The notes: a model not told the origin generated them from the sequence alone. A stretch of DNA of 64,000 bases from an uncultured Lachnospiraceae bacterium (GCA_934351835.1 CAKRJP010000003.1:1-64000), one strand, 5' to 3'. Counted from the first letter of the stretch, positions 18,801 to 28,279 are shown. Program-made: numbers and translations.

Positions 18801-19206
18801 AAATGTCCGTAAAAATGCGGTGGATGATATGGCAGGCCGTGATTCCGGTGGAGAAGGACAGAACCCAAAATATGTAGCATTACTGGCGGGATTTGCAATG
18901 CTTTACATGCAGCAGACGAACCGGGATCCGAAGATTCGTCTGGTACTTTTGGATGAAGCATTTTCAAAGATGGACAAAGAGCGAAGCGAAGTGTGTCTGC
19001 ACTATGCGAGAGAACTGGAACTTCAGTTGATCGTGTGCGTGCCGGACGAGCGTTTGCAGTCTCTGATCCGGAATGTTGACTGTGTATACGGATTCAGAAG
19101 ACATCAGAATCAGGTATCTATGATGCATATTGATAAGGGAGATTACCTGAGTATGGTTGAAGGAGAAGAACCGGGGAAAGAGTCGGAAGAAGTATTAGAA
19201 ACATAA
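15805..19206 (+). CDS. jetC: Wadjet system SMC-like ATPase JetC
   Basis: A 1133-residue SMC/MukB-type ATPase. Walker A SGKSGSGKSTVMDA is at about residues 36-46. Long coiled coils flank a hinge-like central region at roughly 480-600. The signature GRDSGGEGQNPKY is near 1012 and Walker B IRLVLLDEAFSKMD near 1043. ATP-driven loop extrusion on circular DNA is the known role in Wadjet. ATG 15805 is chosen because AGGAGG at 15791-15796 lies 8 bases upstream. No frameshift or missing motif, so the motor looks intact. Confidence 0.93.
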   Translation: MKEKQAKKIFTRMLMNNWGGISHKVMEFHEYVNLFSGKSGSGKSTVMDAIQVVLYGSISSTFLNKAADDAKNRRSVLSYLRGAQKDGSYNRENQDFCSQIVLEIKDTGNNTHTCIGVAFEVGKTDTDVRKYTFFSHSGKMPEDEYLTEDGVPYTITKIRKLVEMRVQSADNRGRGDVNRLYPSKESYLNTVYDLVFGYVEPGRMMTMEKSAIALRMTNGTGQFIRDYMFPKSKENTVSTISEQLGAYREIKERVDDLEQRIEMLDEISQHNLALQKARTDKIHVEQILKYIDIESCKAHLEARQQDLSGILEKIEEVETKRKSYDAEKETYTNELVEVEAELKASDYGQKEKELKQLENTIELLAKNSEQWRDIVNGLAEWSEDDEISSYVTNQALYLIDDIREGDFTKDSIEKLKKYLSDALDSINEELDEIRARIRQNRAELKEKQEMVEDLQNDRKPYRQELKRARQELQTTLSNQYGRTIHVDIFADLFDVTDEEWKNAIEGRMGRVKYSLVTAPEYTLDAARAFRRMKQMKGIEDIDLIDTAAIIRDEPTANENTLYECVRTDELYVDACLKRYLGRIKKCETVEELHETKDGVTKDCYSYSNYIFRHLRKNDYEKYACIGTKVSKAKLRELEEESLKLKKEVEEDVKVEVALRAVQNFERLNQSVEQIMHLAGAAEELQKYYDRQEILRLEVQELKEGNRTTELNKRKQELKELIGKTDTVLEEIRKEVLKHSRTQGEAERDVKNLSARMELLMEGFVLNEELQTEVTEALKVQNENIYKKKKTDERNKLISSEETEHDELIRSRNRFNNVYPTYGFSGIEHENDVYDKILDQCRRDFEPKYKDEFQKQYDLVYHTLRENVIASIHGEIKAAYRHRKEINRMLAKIKFSDSIYQIDILPAQNENGQFYEMLMADELDSKVFDDHGFEGQMSLGEDEFYQKYEKDILRLTEKFMPPKDEDAKALSQHRQQMEQYVDYRNYLTFSMYEKVEDEDGNVRKNAVDDMAGRDSGGEGQNPKYVALLAGFAMLYMQQTNRDPKIRLVLLDEAFSKMDKERSEVCLHYARELELQLIVCVPDERLQSLIRNVDCVYGFRRHQNQVSMMHIDKGDYLSMVEGEEPGKESEEVLET

Positions 19207-19244
19207 TTTTTCATAAAATTGAGAAAGTAGTTGGAGATTCAAAC

Positions 19245-20480
19245 ATGGGATGGAATGCACAGGAACTGCCATTAGCAAAATGGATGATTGATAGGACGAA
19301 TACACCGACATACCGTCAAGGAAAACTTAAGGGGTCTAAAAAGCCTGATGTGGATAGCAAACTTCTGGAAATTGTGGGTGGAAAAGCAGAGTTGGTTCGT
19401 CAGGCTAAAATTTTGGAAAATATTCCTGAAATAGGTGGTAAGGAATATCTGTATTTTCATTGGATAGATATGCTAGCTGATATTGAGTATATTAAATATC
19501 GGGTGGATGTAATTCCAAGATTATGTAAATTGATTGGGATTACCGACGCAAGAGAACGTCAGGAACGGGCGATTAAGAGAGTGCAACAGCTAAAATCCTT
19601 TGTGAACGGAAATTATCTGGAAGCTTATTGTAAAGTAGCTTTAGAACAGCTTGAAAAGGGGAATACCAAAGAATTATCGAAAATAGAAGATGAAGACTTC
19701 CTTAGATGCCTGGAAGAAATGTCCCATTTGGAAGAACCTGAGTGGAAACGAGTATTTAGTGCCAGAGTATTTAAGACAAAACGTGGAGTTATGCCATCGA
19801 AAGTCTTTGAGAGGATTTATCAGAGAATGGTGATAGAAGTTCTTAGATATTCTCCAAGATACGAAGAAGGAATGTCTGATGATGAAATCCTGGCAGTACA
19901 TGGAATCCTGACGTATTCCCAGACTCTGGAGTGGAAAGGTAATATCAATTACTGTTTGAAAAACGAAAAGGATGAAATGATTGAATCTGAAATAGATACT
20001 TCAGGAAACTATTATGGAACAGTACTTAATGCACAGACTCTGGAGCATGCAGTGCCGATTTCTATAAATGGTATTGAGAAGATCATTGTAATAGAAAATA
20101 AGGCTAATTATGAGAGCATGAAGTATGATCCTAAGGTGTTATACATTTTCTGCCATGGATTTTTTTCACCGAAAGAGGTTGCATTTTTACGTGAACTAAT
20201 GAATATTGCACCAAAAGGAGTGCAGTGCTATCATTGGGGAGATATGGACTATGGTGGAATACAGATATTTTTGTATAATGAAAAAAACATTTTTCCGGAA
20301 CTTCTTCCGTGGAAAATGAATGCAGATTCTTATAAAGAGGCGTTGGAAAAAGGAAACGGAGTAGCGTTGAGTGATACCAAGAGAAAGAAATTAGAAACAG
20401 TGGATGCCGGAAAATTAGAAGAATTGAAGTTGTGCATTTTAGAGAATGGTGTAGAAATAGAACAGGAAATGCAATTATAA
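19245..20480 (+). CDS. jetD: Wadjet nuclease JetD (DUF3322/DUF2220, Toprim)
   Basis: A 411-residue nuclease subunit. The Toprim-like centre in the C-terminal DUF2220 part is visible: a glutamate in IVIENKANYESM near residue 284 and the aspartates of HWGDMDYGG near 331-335. In characterised Wadjet systems JetD cuts small circular DNA after the JetABC motor has stalled. It starts 38 bases after jetC with a GGAG site. It reads more AT-rich than jetA-jetC by eye, which may indicate a different history. No truncation is seen. Confidence 0.88.
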   Translation: MGWNAQELPLAKWMIDRTNTPTYRQGKLKGSKKPDVDSKLLEIVGGKAELVRQAKILENIPEIGGKEYLYFHWIDMLADIEYIKYRVDVIPRLCKLIGITDARERQERAIKRVQQLKSFVNGNYLEAYCKVALEQLEKGNTKELSKIEDEDFLRCLEEMSHLEEPEWKRVFSARVFKTKRGVMPSKVFERIYQRMVIEVLRYSPRYEEGMSDDEILAVHGILTYSQTLEWKGNINYCLKNEKDEMIESEIDTSGNYYGTVLNAQTLEHAVPISINGIEKIIVIENKANYESMKYDPKVLYIFCHGFFSPKEVAFLRELMNIAPKGVQCYHWGDMDYGGIQIFLYNEKNIFPELLPWKMNADSYKEALEKGNGVALSDTKRKKLETVDAGKLEELKLCILENGVEIEQEMQL

Positions 20481-20497
20481 GAGGGAGTGTATCGTAG

Positions 20498-21259
20498 ATG
20501 AAAATGGATATTTCTGATAAGATCAAACAGATAAAAGATTATGCGAAGAACGCAGAAGGATCACAGAAAAATTCACTTGTATATGAACCATTTTTGAGAG
20601 ATTTAAAGGTCAGACTTAGCTGGAATTCAAATGCAATTGAAGGAAACACATTATCCCTTGATGAAACGATTGCGGTCATTGAATATGACGAGGTACATTC
20701 TGGTCACACATATACAGAATATCAGGAAGCGAAAAATATGTATCGCGCGGTGACGGAAAAACTGGACATGACAGGAAAAAAGATACCAGATATAGAGTGG
20801 ATAAAAAGTGTAAATGCAACGATCATAGACAGCGATGGTGAGTTTAGAAATAAGGATGTATATATTGGTTCGCTGGCAGAAGTTGTGTACTATCCACCGA
20901 AATACACAGAGGTTCCGGGATTAATGCGAAAATTTCTGGATAGATCCTGGCTGGGAATTGGAATAACGGAAGAGACCATCGCGGAGATTGCAAAGACTCA
21001 TATAGAATTTGAACGGATTCACCCGTTTGCAGATGGAAATGGGCGCACGGGAAGAATGCTGATGAATCAGCAATTATTAAATGCGGGCATGTTTCCGGCG
21101 ATTATAAAGGATCAATCAAAATATCGTCAGGCATTTCGAAGATATGAAAGAAGTGGGGAAATTTCTTTGATGAATTACGTAATCGCTGAGGGTATATTGG
21201 AAACTTATAAAAAACTAGAAATGATCAGCAGGAACTATTTAGATTCTTTTAGAAGATAA
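20498..21259 (+). CDS. Fic-domain protein (class II, self-inhibited)
   Basis: A 253-residue Fic/DOC enzyme, probably an AMP-transferase or related nucleotidyltransferase acting on a protein. The catalytic motif HPFADGNGRTGR is intact at about residues 175-186. An N-terminal inhibitory helix with the (S/T)xxxE(G/N) motif is visible as SNAIEGN near residue 43, placing it in the class II self-regulated group. The C-terminal helical part contains KYRQAFRRYERSG. It begins 17 bases after jetD, so it may be co-transcribed with the Wadjet genes, although Fic is not a usual member. The target is unknown. Confidence 0.87.
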   Translation: MKMDISDKIKQIKDYAKNAEGSQKNSLVYEPFLRDLKVRLSWNSNAIEGNTLSLDETIAVIEYDEVHSGHTYTEYQEAKNMYRAVTEKLDMTGKKIPDIEWIKSVNATIIDSDGEFRNKDVYIGSLAEVVYYPPKYTEVPGLMRKFLDRSWLGIGITEETIAEIAKTHIEFERIHPFADGNGRTGRMLMNQQLLNAGMFPAIIKDQSKYRQAFRRYERSGEISLMNYVIAEGILETYKKLEMISRNYLDSFRR

Positions 21260-21305
21260 AGAACATGATAGAATGGTATTTAAAAATAAAGAATAAGGGG
21301 AGCAT

Positions 21306-21854
21306 ATGGAAGAAAAGAAAGAAGAACAGTCATCATTTGCGGAGACAGTCAAAGATTATGCAAAGACATTTATCATCATTTTTGTGATTATTTTTGCATT
21401 AAATAAATTGGTATATATTAATGCCGTTATTCCATCGGAATCGATGCAGAATACGATTTTAAAAGGAGATCGTATCATAGGGAACCGGCTGGCGTATCTG
21501 GCGGATGATCCGGAACGGTTTGATATCGTGATTTTTAAATATCCGGACAATCCGTCTGAGATTTTTATTAAGCGAGTGATTGGGCTGCCGGGAGAGATGG
21601 TAGAAGTAAAAGAGGGAAAAGTTTATATTGATGGATCATCGGAGCCGTTGGATGACAGTTTTTGTCCGGAGACACCTGAGGGTGATTTCGGACCGTACGA
21701 AGTGCCGGAGAACTGCTATTTTATGATGGGGGATAACCGTAACAACAGTCTGGATTCCAGGTACTGGAACAATCATTATGTGGAAAAAGATGCAATTCTG
21801 GCGAAGGCATCGTTCCGGTACTGGCCATTTTCCAGAGTGGAATTTGTGAAGTAG
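21306..21854 (+). CDS. lepB: Signal peptidase I
   Basis: A 182-residue membrane serine protease with one N-terminal transmembrane segment (residues about 17-38), removing signal peptides on the outer face. The Ser/Lys dyad is present: catalytic serine in IPSESMQNTI (about residue 44) and lysine in FIKRVIGLPGE (about residue 88). The conserved box GDNRNNSLDSR is near 143. Length is typical of Gram-positive SipS-like enzymes. The start follows AAGGGGAG. The gap to the next gene is 55 bases. Confidence 0.94.
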   Translation: MEEKKEEQSSFAETVKDYAKTFIIIFVIIFALNKLVYINAVIPSESMQNTILKGDRIIGNRLAYLADDPERFDIVIFKYPDNPSEIFIKRVIGLPGEMVEVKEGKVYIDGSSEPLDDSFCPETPEGDFGPYEVPENCYFMMGDNRNNSLDSRYWNNHYVEKDAILAKASFRYWPFSRVEFVK

Positions 21855-21909
21855 TCAGGCAACAGAAAGTATAGATAAATTAGCAGAACAAAATAAAAGG
21901 GGAACTTAT

Positions 21910-24900
21910 ATGCTGCAGATACAACATATTCGAAAGGAATATCGTACCGGTACACTGGTGCAGAAAGCACTTGACGATGTCAGTCTGAATTTAAGAGACA
22001 ATGAATTCGTGGCGATCTTAGGCCCCAGTGGTTCGGGAAAGACGACGCTTTTAAATATCATTGGAGGACTGGACCGTTATGACAGTGGTGATCTGATCAT
22101 CAATGGAATATCCACGAAGAAATACAAAGACAGGGACTGGGATTCTTACCGTAACCACACGATTGGTTTTGTGTTCCAGAGTTACAATCTGATTCCGCAC
22201 CAGACGGTACTGTCTAATGTAGAGCTGGCACTGACGATCTCGGGAATTGGAAAAGAGGAGCGAAGACGGCGTGCCATTAAGGCATTGGAAAAAGTTGGGC
22301 TGGGAGAGCAACTCCACAAGCGGCCAAACCAGATGTCCGGCGGACAGATGCAGCGTGTGGCGATCGCAAGAGCACTGGTCAATGACCCGGATATCCTGCT
22401 GGCAGATGAGCCCACGGGGGCACTTGACAGTGACACCAGTGTACAGGTTATGGACCTGCTAAAAGAGGTGGCGAAAGATCGTTTGGTGGTGATGGTTACC
22501 CATAACCCGGAACTGGCAGAGGAATATGCTACCAGAATTGTAAACTTAAGAGATGGCAAGATTCGGTCGGATACAAACGAATATATTGTGGATGAGGAGA
22601 AGCTGAAAGTACCGGAGCATAAGAATATGGGAAAATCTTCCATGTCATTTCTGACGGCGTTGACACTCAGTTTCAATAACCTTCGAACCAAAAAGGCGAG
22701 GACACTTTTGACTTCTTTTGCGGGATCAATCGGTATCATCGGCATTGCACTGATCTTATCGTTGTCCAATGGTGTGAATGATTATATCAAAACGACAGAG
22801 GAAGAGACATTGTCGGAATATCCGTTGCAGATCCAGAAGACGGGATTTGATATCACATCTATGATGGTGGCAAACAGCGGGGTGGGTGAGTCTGATTCTA
22901 AGAATTCTGATTCCAAAGATTCTGATACGAAGGATTCAGGAAAGGCTAAGAAAGACGACAAGGTAAAGGTCATGAATGTCGTCACAAATATGTTCTCCAC
23001 TATGAACGCCAATGATTTGAAATCTTTAAAAGAATATTTGGACAGCGATGACTGTGACATCGACAACTATACGAATGCGGTGGAATATTCTTATGATGTA
23101 TCTCCGCAAATCTACCGTGAAGACGGAGATGAAATCCATCAGGTACATCCGGACCAGTCGTTTTCATCCATCGGACTTGGTTCATCTACGGGAACGAACA
23201 GTATGATGTCATCCATGATGAGCACCAATGTATTTTCGAAGATGCCGGAGAATCAGGAACTATATGAAGACCAGTATGATATCAAAGCCGGGCGCTGGCC
23301 GAAAAAATACAATGAGTGCGTGGTGGTATTGACTTCTGACGGAAGTATGAGCGATTTCCTTTTGTATACCTTTGGGTTAAGAGATCAGACGGAGCTTAGC
23401 GATATGATCAAACAGTTTGCCAACGAGGAAGAAATTAAGACTCCGGATGACATGGGCGAGTACACCTATGATGATATTATTGGTAAGACGTTTAAACTGG
23501 TCAATGCCGCCGACTATTACGAGTACGACAGCCAGTATAAAGTATGGAAAGATAAAACGGACAATACAGACTATATGAAAAAACTGGTAAAGAATGGCGA
23601 GGATCTAAAAATCGTGGGAATTGTCCAACCATCAGCAGGGGCAAAGGCAGCTTCGCTGACACCGGGAATCTGTTATCCATCGTCTTTAGTAAGTCATGTA
23701 GTGGATCGGGCGAAAAAGAGTCAGATTGTCAAAGACCAGCTTGCGAATAAGGGGAAAAATGTTTTCACCGGAGAAACTTTCGGGGAAGAAAGCCAGAACA
23801 ATGGATTTGATATGGATTCGTTGTTTAAAATGGATGAAACTGCACTGCAGAATGCATTTGGATTTGATGAAAATGCATTTTCCGGGGACTCCCTTGATTT
23901 CTCCAGTGGTATGAACCTGGAGGATGCATTTAAGCTAGATGGAAATTCTATGAATCTTTCCGGTATGGTGGACTTGGAACAGGTGGATCTGGATCTTTCA
24001 GGACTTCCGACGGCCAATCTCGGGGATATATTATCGGGTATAAAAGTGACAATGAAACCGAACGGAATGAAGAAATTATACGCGACGGTGACAGAAGGTT
24101 ATAAAGAGTATGTAAAGACACATCCGGAGGCCGATTATTCGAACCTTGGAAATGATTTTTCCACATATTTACAGACGGACCGTGCAAAAGCGATCATCCG
24201 TGAATATTTGAAAAAAATGATTTCGGGAGGCAGTGGTACGACTATCACAACGGACCAGATGCAGAAACTGATTACAAATATCATGCAGGGATTTTTAGAG
24301 TATGTAAAGATGATGCCAGATCAGAGTCCGGACAAATACGGTGAATATTTGCAGGCATATTTAAAGACCGAAGAAGCTAAGAAGATTATGACCGACTGGG
24401 CGAATGAGGTATTTGCGAATACAGATATCAATATTTCTGATGAAGAACTGACGGCCATGGCAAATGCGCTGGCTTCTGATTATTTAAAATATGCAGATGA
24501 AAATGGGCTGGCAGATCCGACCAAGATGGGCGAGCATTTCATGGAGTATCTGCAGACAGAAGATGGACAGAAACGGCTGATGCAGGGATTGTCGGAAGCG
24601 ATTGATATGGACAGCTTACAGACCCAGATTACCGGAGCAGTAAATGACTATATGAAGCAGGCGATGGGAGCTTATATGGGTGCGATGTCAGAGTCGATGA
24701 CGGCGCAGATTTCATCCGCAATGAATCAGATGGTAAGCCAGATGGCAACAGGTGTTCAGAAGGTTATGGAGAGCGCGATGGGGCAGATTGGAACGAATCT
24801 GCAGTCGGCACTTGGAAATGCAATGTCGATTGACGCCGATGCATTTGTGAAGGCGTTCCAGTTCAATATGACGGAGGATGACCTGACGGAACTTATGATG

Positions 24901-25548
24901 TCCATGAGTAATACACAGAGTGCCTCCTACGATAATAACCTGCAGAAACTGGGCTATGCAGATTTTGCAGAACCGAGTGGAATCAACATTTATCCGACGG
25001 ATTTCGACAATAAAGAAAAAGTTGTGGGAATCCTGGATGATTACAACAGCCGGATGGAAAAAGATGGTAAAGACGAGCAGATAATCTCTTATACGGATGT
25101 GGTAGGGACACTAATGTCTTCCGTTACAGATATTGTAAATACAATCAGTTATGTGCTGATCGCATTCGTAGCAATCTCACTGGTGGTATCCTCCATTATG
25201 ATTGGAGTTATTACCTACATCAGTGTGTTGGAGCGAAAGAAGGAAATCGGAATCTTAAGGGCCATCGGAGCCTCAAAGGGCAACATTTCGCAAGTATTCA
25301 ATGCGGAGACATTTATCATCGGACTGTGCGCGGGATTGATCGGTATCGGACTTACCCTGCTGCTGTTGATCCCGGGTAATATGATCATCCACAGCGTTGC
25401 AGGAAATAACCATGTAAATGCGATACTTCCGGCAATTCCGGCGATTGTACTGATCATGCTGAGTGTCGTGCTGACCTTACTTGGCGGACTGATCCCGTCA
25501 AAGAAAGCGGCAAAGAGTGATCCGGTAACAGCTCTTCGGACGGAATAA
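21910..25548 (+). CDS. Large ABC ATPase-FtsX permease fusion (MacB-like)
   Basis: A 1212-residue single-chain protein. The N-terminal MacB/LolD-type ATPase has Walker A GPSGSGKTT (about residue 38), signature MSGGQMQRV (about 142) and Walker B ILLADEPTGALDSDT. A transmembrane segment near 260-285 is followed by about 800 extracytoplasmic residues. That region has an Asp/Ser/Lys-repetitive stretch near 325-350 and Met/Gln-rich helical repeats. The C-terminus (from about 1080) is an FtsX permease with three membrane segments and VLERKKEIGILRAIGASKGN. Such proteins act as mechanotransmission pumps or peptide/antibiotic resistance systems. Only one FtsX domain is seen, so it probably dimerises. 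Confidence 0.88.
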   Translation: MLQIQHIRKEYRTGTLVQKALDDVSLNLRDNEFVAILGPSGSGKTTLLNIIGGLDRYDSGDLIINGISTKKYKDRDWDSYRNHTIGFVFQSYNLIPHQTVLSNVELALTISGIGKEERRRRAIKALEKVGLGEQLHKRPNQMSGGQMQRVAIARALVNDPDILLADEPTGALDSDTSVQVMDLLKEVAKDRLVVMVTHNPELAEEYATRIVNLRDGKIRSDTNEYIVDEEKLKVPEHKNMGKSSMSFLTALTLSFNNLRTKKARTLLTSFAGSIGIIGIALILSLSNGVNDYIKTTEEETLSEYPLQIQKTGFDITSMMVANSGVGESDSKNSDSKDSDTKDSGKAKKDDKVKVMNVVTNMFSTMNANDLKSLKEYLDSDDCDIDNYTNAVEYSYDVSPQIYREDGDEIHQVHPDQSFSSIGLGSSTGTNSMMSSMMSTNVFSKMPENQELYEDQYDIKAGRWPKKYNECVVVLTSDGSMSDFLLYTFGLRDQTELSDMIKQFANEEEIKTPDDMGEYTYDDIIGKTFKLVNAADYYEYDSQYKVWKDKTDNTDYMKKLVKNGEDLKIVGIVQPSAGAKAASLTPGICYPSSLVSHVVDRAKKSQIVKDQLANKGKNVFTGETFGEESQNNGFDMDSLFKMDETALQNAFGFDENAFSGDSLDFSSGMNLEDAFKLDGNSMNLSGMVDLEQVDLDLSGLPTANLGDILSGIKVTMKPNGMKKLYATVTEGYKEYVKTHPEADYSNLGNDFSTYLQTDRAKAIIREYLKKMISGGSGTTITTDQMQKLITNIMQGFLEYVKMMPDQSPDKYGEYLQAYLKTEEAKKIMTDWANEVFANTDINISDEELTAMANALASDYLKYADENGLADPTKMGEHFMEYLQTEDGQKRLMQGLSEAIDMDSLQTQITGAVNDYMKQAMGAYMGAMSESMTAQISSAMNQMVSQMATGVQKVMESAMGQIGTNLQSALGNAMSIDADAFVKAFQFNMTEDDLTELMMSMSNTQSASYDNNLQKLGYADFAEPSGINIYPTDFDNKEKVVGILDDYNSRMEKDGKDEQIISYTDVVGTLMSSVTDIVNTISYVLIAFVAISLVVSSIMIGVITYISVLERKKEIGILRAIGASKGNISQVFNAETFIIGLCAGLIGIGLTLLLLIPGNMIIHSVAGNNHVNAILPAIPAIVLIMLSVVLTLLGGLIPSKKAAKSDPVTALRTE

Positions 25549-25673
25549 TAATAAAATCTAAAGAATTTTTTAGAAAACGATTGGAAAAATTTACAAAGTC
25601 TTCATCCTATCTTTAAGGAGAGCGGTATATACTAATAGATAATACAAAAGAAATGATTTATTGGAGGTACCGT

Positions 25674-28097
25674 ATGAGACGATTCAGACGAGTTCAGGCA
25701 GAAGAACCGGCAGAATATATAATAGAACGAACAGCAACAACCAGATATAGACCGAATTATGAAGAAGGACTTACGAGAAAGCAAGTAGCAGAGCATATGG
25801 AGGATGGCTGGGCCAACGTGCCGGTGGATCCTCCTGCCCAGACCACACAGGAGATCATAAAGGAAAATGTATTTACATACTTTAACCTGATCTTCCTTGT
25901 GCTGGCAGTGCTGCTTATTATCGTAGGTTCTTTTCGTAACTTAACCTTTCTTCCGGTCATTATATTTAATACGTTAATCGGTATCGTGCAGGAAATCCGT
26001 GCAAAGAAAGTATTGGATGATCTGAATATGCTCCATGCTCCAAAAGCAAAAGTTGTCCGTGAAGGCAAGGTTTATCAGATTGATTCTGAGAAACTGGTGT
26101 TGGATGATATTGTAGTTTTTAAGGCTGGTAATCAGGTCTGTGCAGATGCAGAAGTTGTGCATGGAACGGTGCAGGTTAACGAGTCGTTGCTTACCGGTGA
26201 ATCGGACGAGATTACGAAAGAACCGGGAAATCATCTGATGTCCGGAAGTTTTATTGTTGCGGGAGAATGTTACGCAAGACTGGATGCAGTGGGACCAGAT
26301 TCTTACATATCAAAGCTGACCCTGGAAGCGAAAGCGATGCAAAAAGGCGAGCAGTCGGAAATGATCCGTTCTTTGGATAAGCTTGTAAAGTTCGTTGGAA
26401 TTGCATTAATACCGATTGGAATTTTATTATTTATACAGAGTTTCTTCTTTAATGGTGATGTTTTCAGTGATAGCATCACATCTATGGTAGCGGCGGTTAT
26501 CGGTATGATTCCGGAAGGATTGTATCTGCTTGCCAGCGTGGCACTGGCAGTCAGTTCCATGCGCCTGGCGAAACAGCAGGTACTTCTCCATGACATGAAG
26601 AGTATTGAAACTCTTGCCAGAGTAAATGTACTGTGTGTGGATAAGACGGGAACCATCACTGAGAATACTATGAGTGTGAAAAAGGTAATTCCGACGGATC
26701 ATTATGAAGAAGATGAGATGCCGGATCTTGAAAAGATGTTGGGTGATTTTGCCGGGGCAATGAGCAGTGACAACAGCACTATGGAGGCATTGCAGAGATA
26801 TTTTAAAGAAACTACAGGTAAGAAACCAAAAGACATCACGCCATTTACATCCGCAACAAAATACAGCGGTGTGACCTATGAAGACAAAGTACAGGTTCTT
26901 GGAGCACCGGAATTTGTACTGCGGGATGATTATGAAGACTACAAAGAAGAAATCGAAAAATCTACAAAGAAAGGTTACCGAGTTCTGGTATTTGGGAATT
27001 ATGATGGAGAGTTAGATGGAAAAGCGCTGACAGGAAAGGTAACTCCACTGGGATATGTTTTACTTGCGAACCCAATCCGAAAAGAAGCACCGGAGACATT
27101 TTCCTATTTTGCAAAGCAGGGAGTAGAAGTCAAAGTTATATCCGGAGACAATCCGCTGACGGTATCCGAGGTGGCCAAAGAAGCGGGGATTGCGAATGCA
27201 GATAAATATGTAGATGCAACGACACTGGAAACCGACAAAGAAATCGCAGATGCCGTTGCGAGGTATACCGTTTTCGGACGCGTGACACCGGCACAGAAAC
27301 GACAGTTTGTTCAGGCATTAAAGAGCCAGGGAAAGACGGTTGCAATGACCGGTGACGGAGTCAACGACGTATTGGCATTGAAGGATGCGGATTGTAGCGT
27401 GGCGATGGCATCCGGAAGTGATGCGGCGGTACAGGCATCCCAGGTAGTCCTTTTAGAGTCTGATTTTTCCTGTATGCCATCTGTGGTGATGGAAGGGCGG
27501 AGAGTTGTCAACAATATCCAGAGATCGGCCAGTTTATTCCTTGTGAAAAATATATTCTCGTTCTTGTTGTCGCTGTTCTCGGTGGTGTTGATGATTACCT
27601 ACCCATTGGAGCCGTCACAGATTTCACTGATCAGTATGTTTACGATCGGTGTTCCTGGATTTTTACTAGCATTCCAGCCGAATAAAGACCGCATTGAAGG
27701 GCATTTCCTAACCAATGTATTCTTAAAAGCATTGCCTGCGGGCCTTACCGATGTACTGATGGTAGGTGCGTTGGTAGTATTTGGACAGACCTTTGGAGTA
27801 AATGCAAAAGATATTTCGACGGCGGCAACGATCCTGCTTTTAATCGTAGGATTTATCATCCTCTACAATATTTGCAGTCCGATGAGTGTTTTCAGGTCGG
27901 CAGTATGGGCAGGATGTCTGGTGGGATGTGCAGTCTGCTGTATTTATATTCCGCAGTTATTTGCAATTACGGGAATGTCGAAGAAATGTATTATGTTGTT
28001 TGTGGTATTCTCGATCGCAACGGAAGCAGTACTCCGTTATCTGACGAAGTGGATCGAAGGGCTGGAAAAATTGTGGAAGAAGATCAGATATAGATGA
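25674..28097 (+). CDS. P-type cation-transporting ATPase
   Basis: An 807-residue P-type ATPase. In order: TM1-2, actuator motif LLTGESDEI near 180, TM3-4 with IPEGLYLLASVAL, phosphorylation motif CVDKTGTIT (Asp about 323), nucleotide domain, hinge MTGDGVNDVLALKDAD near 558-573, and six C-terminal segments. The PEGL motif in TM4 and the overall size point to a P2/P3-like cation pump (Ca2+, Mg2+ or K+/Na+), not a heavy-metal type, since there is no CPC and no N-terminal metal domain. ATG 25674 is chosen because GGAGG lies at 25663-25667. Confidence 0.88.
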   Translation: MRRFRRVQAEEPAEYIIERTATTRYRPNYEEGLTRKQVAEHMEDGWANVPVDPPAQTTQEIIKENVFTYFNLIFLVLAVLLIIVGSFRNLTFLPVIIFNTLIGIVQEIRAKKVLDDLNMLHAPKAKVVREGKVYQIDSEKLVLDDIVVFKAGNQVCADAEVVHGTVQVNESLLTGESDEITKEPGNHLMSGSFIVAGECYARLDAVGPDSYISKLTLEAKAMQKGEQSEMIRSLDKLVKFVGIALIPIGILLFIQSFFFNGDVFSDSITSMVAAVIGMIPEGLYLLASVALAVSSMRLAKQQVLLHDMKSIETLARVNVLCVDKTGTITENTMSVKKVIPTDHYEEDEMPDLEKMLGDFAGAMSSDNSTMEALQRYFKETTGKKPKDITPFTSATKYSGVTYEDKVQVLGAPEFVLRDDYEDYKEEIEKSTKKGYRVLVFGNYDGELDGKALTGKVTPLGYVLLANPIRKEAPETFSYFAKQGVEVKVISGDNPLTVSEVAKEAGIANADKYVDATTLETDKEIADAVARYTVFGRVTPAQKRQFVQALKSQGKTVAMTGDGVNDVLALKDADCSVAMASGSDAAVQASQVVLLESDFSCMPSVVMEGRRVVNNIQRSASLFLVKNIFSFLLSLFSVVLMITYPLEPSQISLISMFTIGVPGFLLAFQPNKDRIEGHFLTNVFLKALPAGLTDVLMVGALVVFGQTFGVNAKDISTAATILLLIVGFIILYNICSPMSVFRSAVWAGCLVGCAVCCIYIPQLFAITGMSKKCIMLFVVFSIATEAVLRYLTKWIEGLEKLWKKIRYR

Positions 28098-28199
28098 AAT
28101 CTATAAATTCAAAAAATGAAATATTTTGGGAAAATATTAACAAAAATATTGTGCAAAATTCATATAAAATGCCGAAAAAAATATAAATCGTTGTATAAG

Positions 28200-28228
28200 T
28201 TGCAAAATAAATTGTTATCAGTTATTAT
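28200..28228 (+). promoter_or_regulatory. Promoter of the glycine reductase operon
   Basis: TTGCAA (28200-28205), a 17-base spacer and TATTAT (28223-28228) predict a start near 28235, about 50 bases ahead of the glycine riboswitch core. Confidence 0.55.
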
Positions 28229-28279
28229 AGACGTAGGCAATAGGTATATAAATATTGTCTATAAATAAATGATGGGATG

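Noticed and set aside
22900..22950. Short tandem repeat in the ABC-FtsX gene encoding Ser/Asp/Lys
   Set aside because: In-frame low-complexity linker of the protein; not a separate DNA repeat element.
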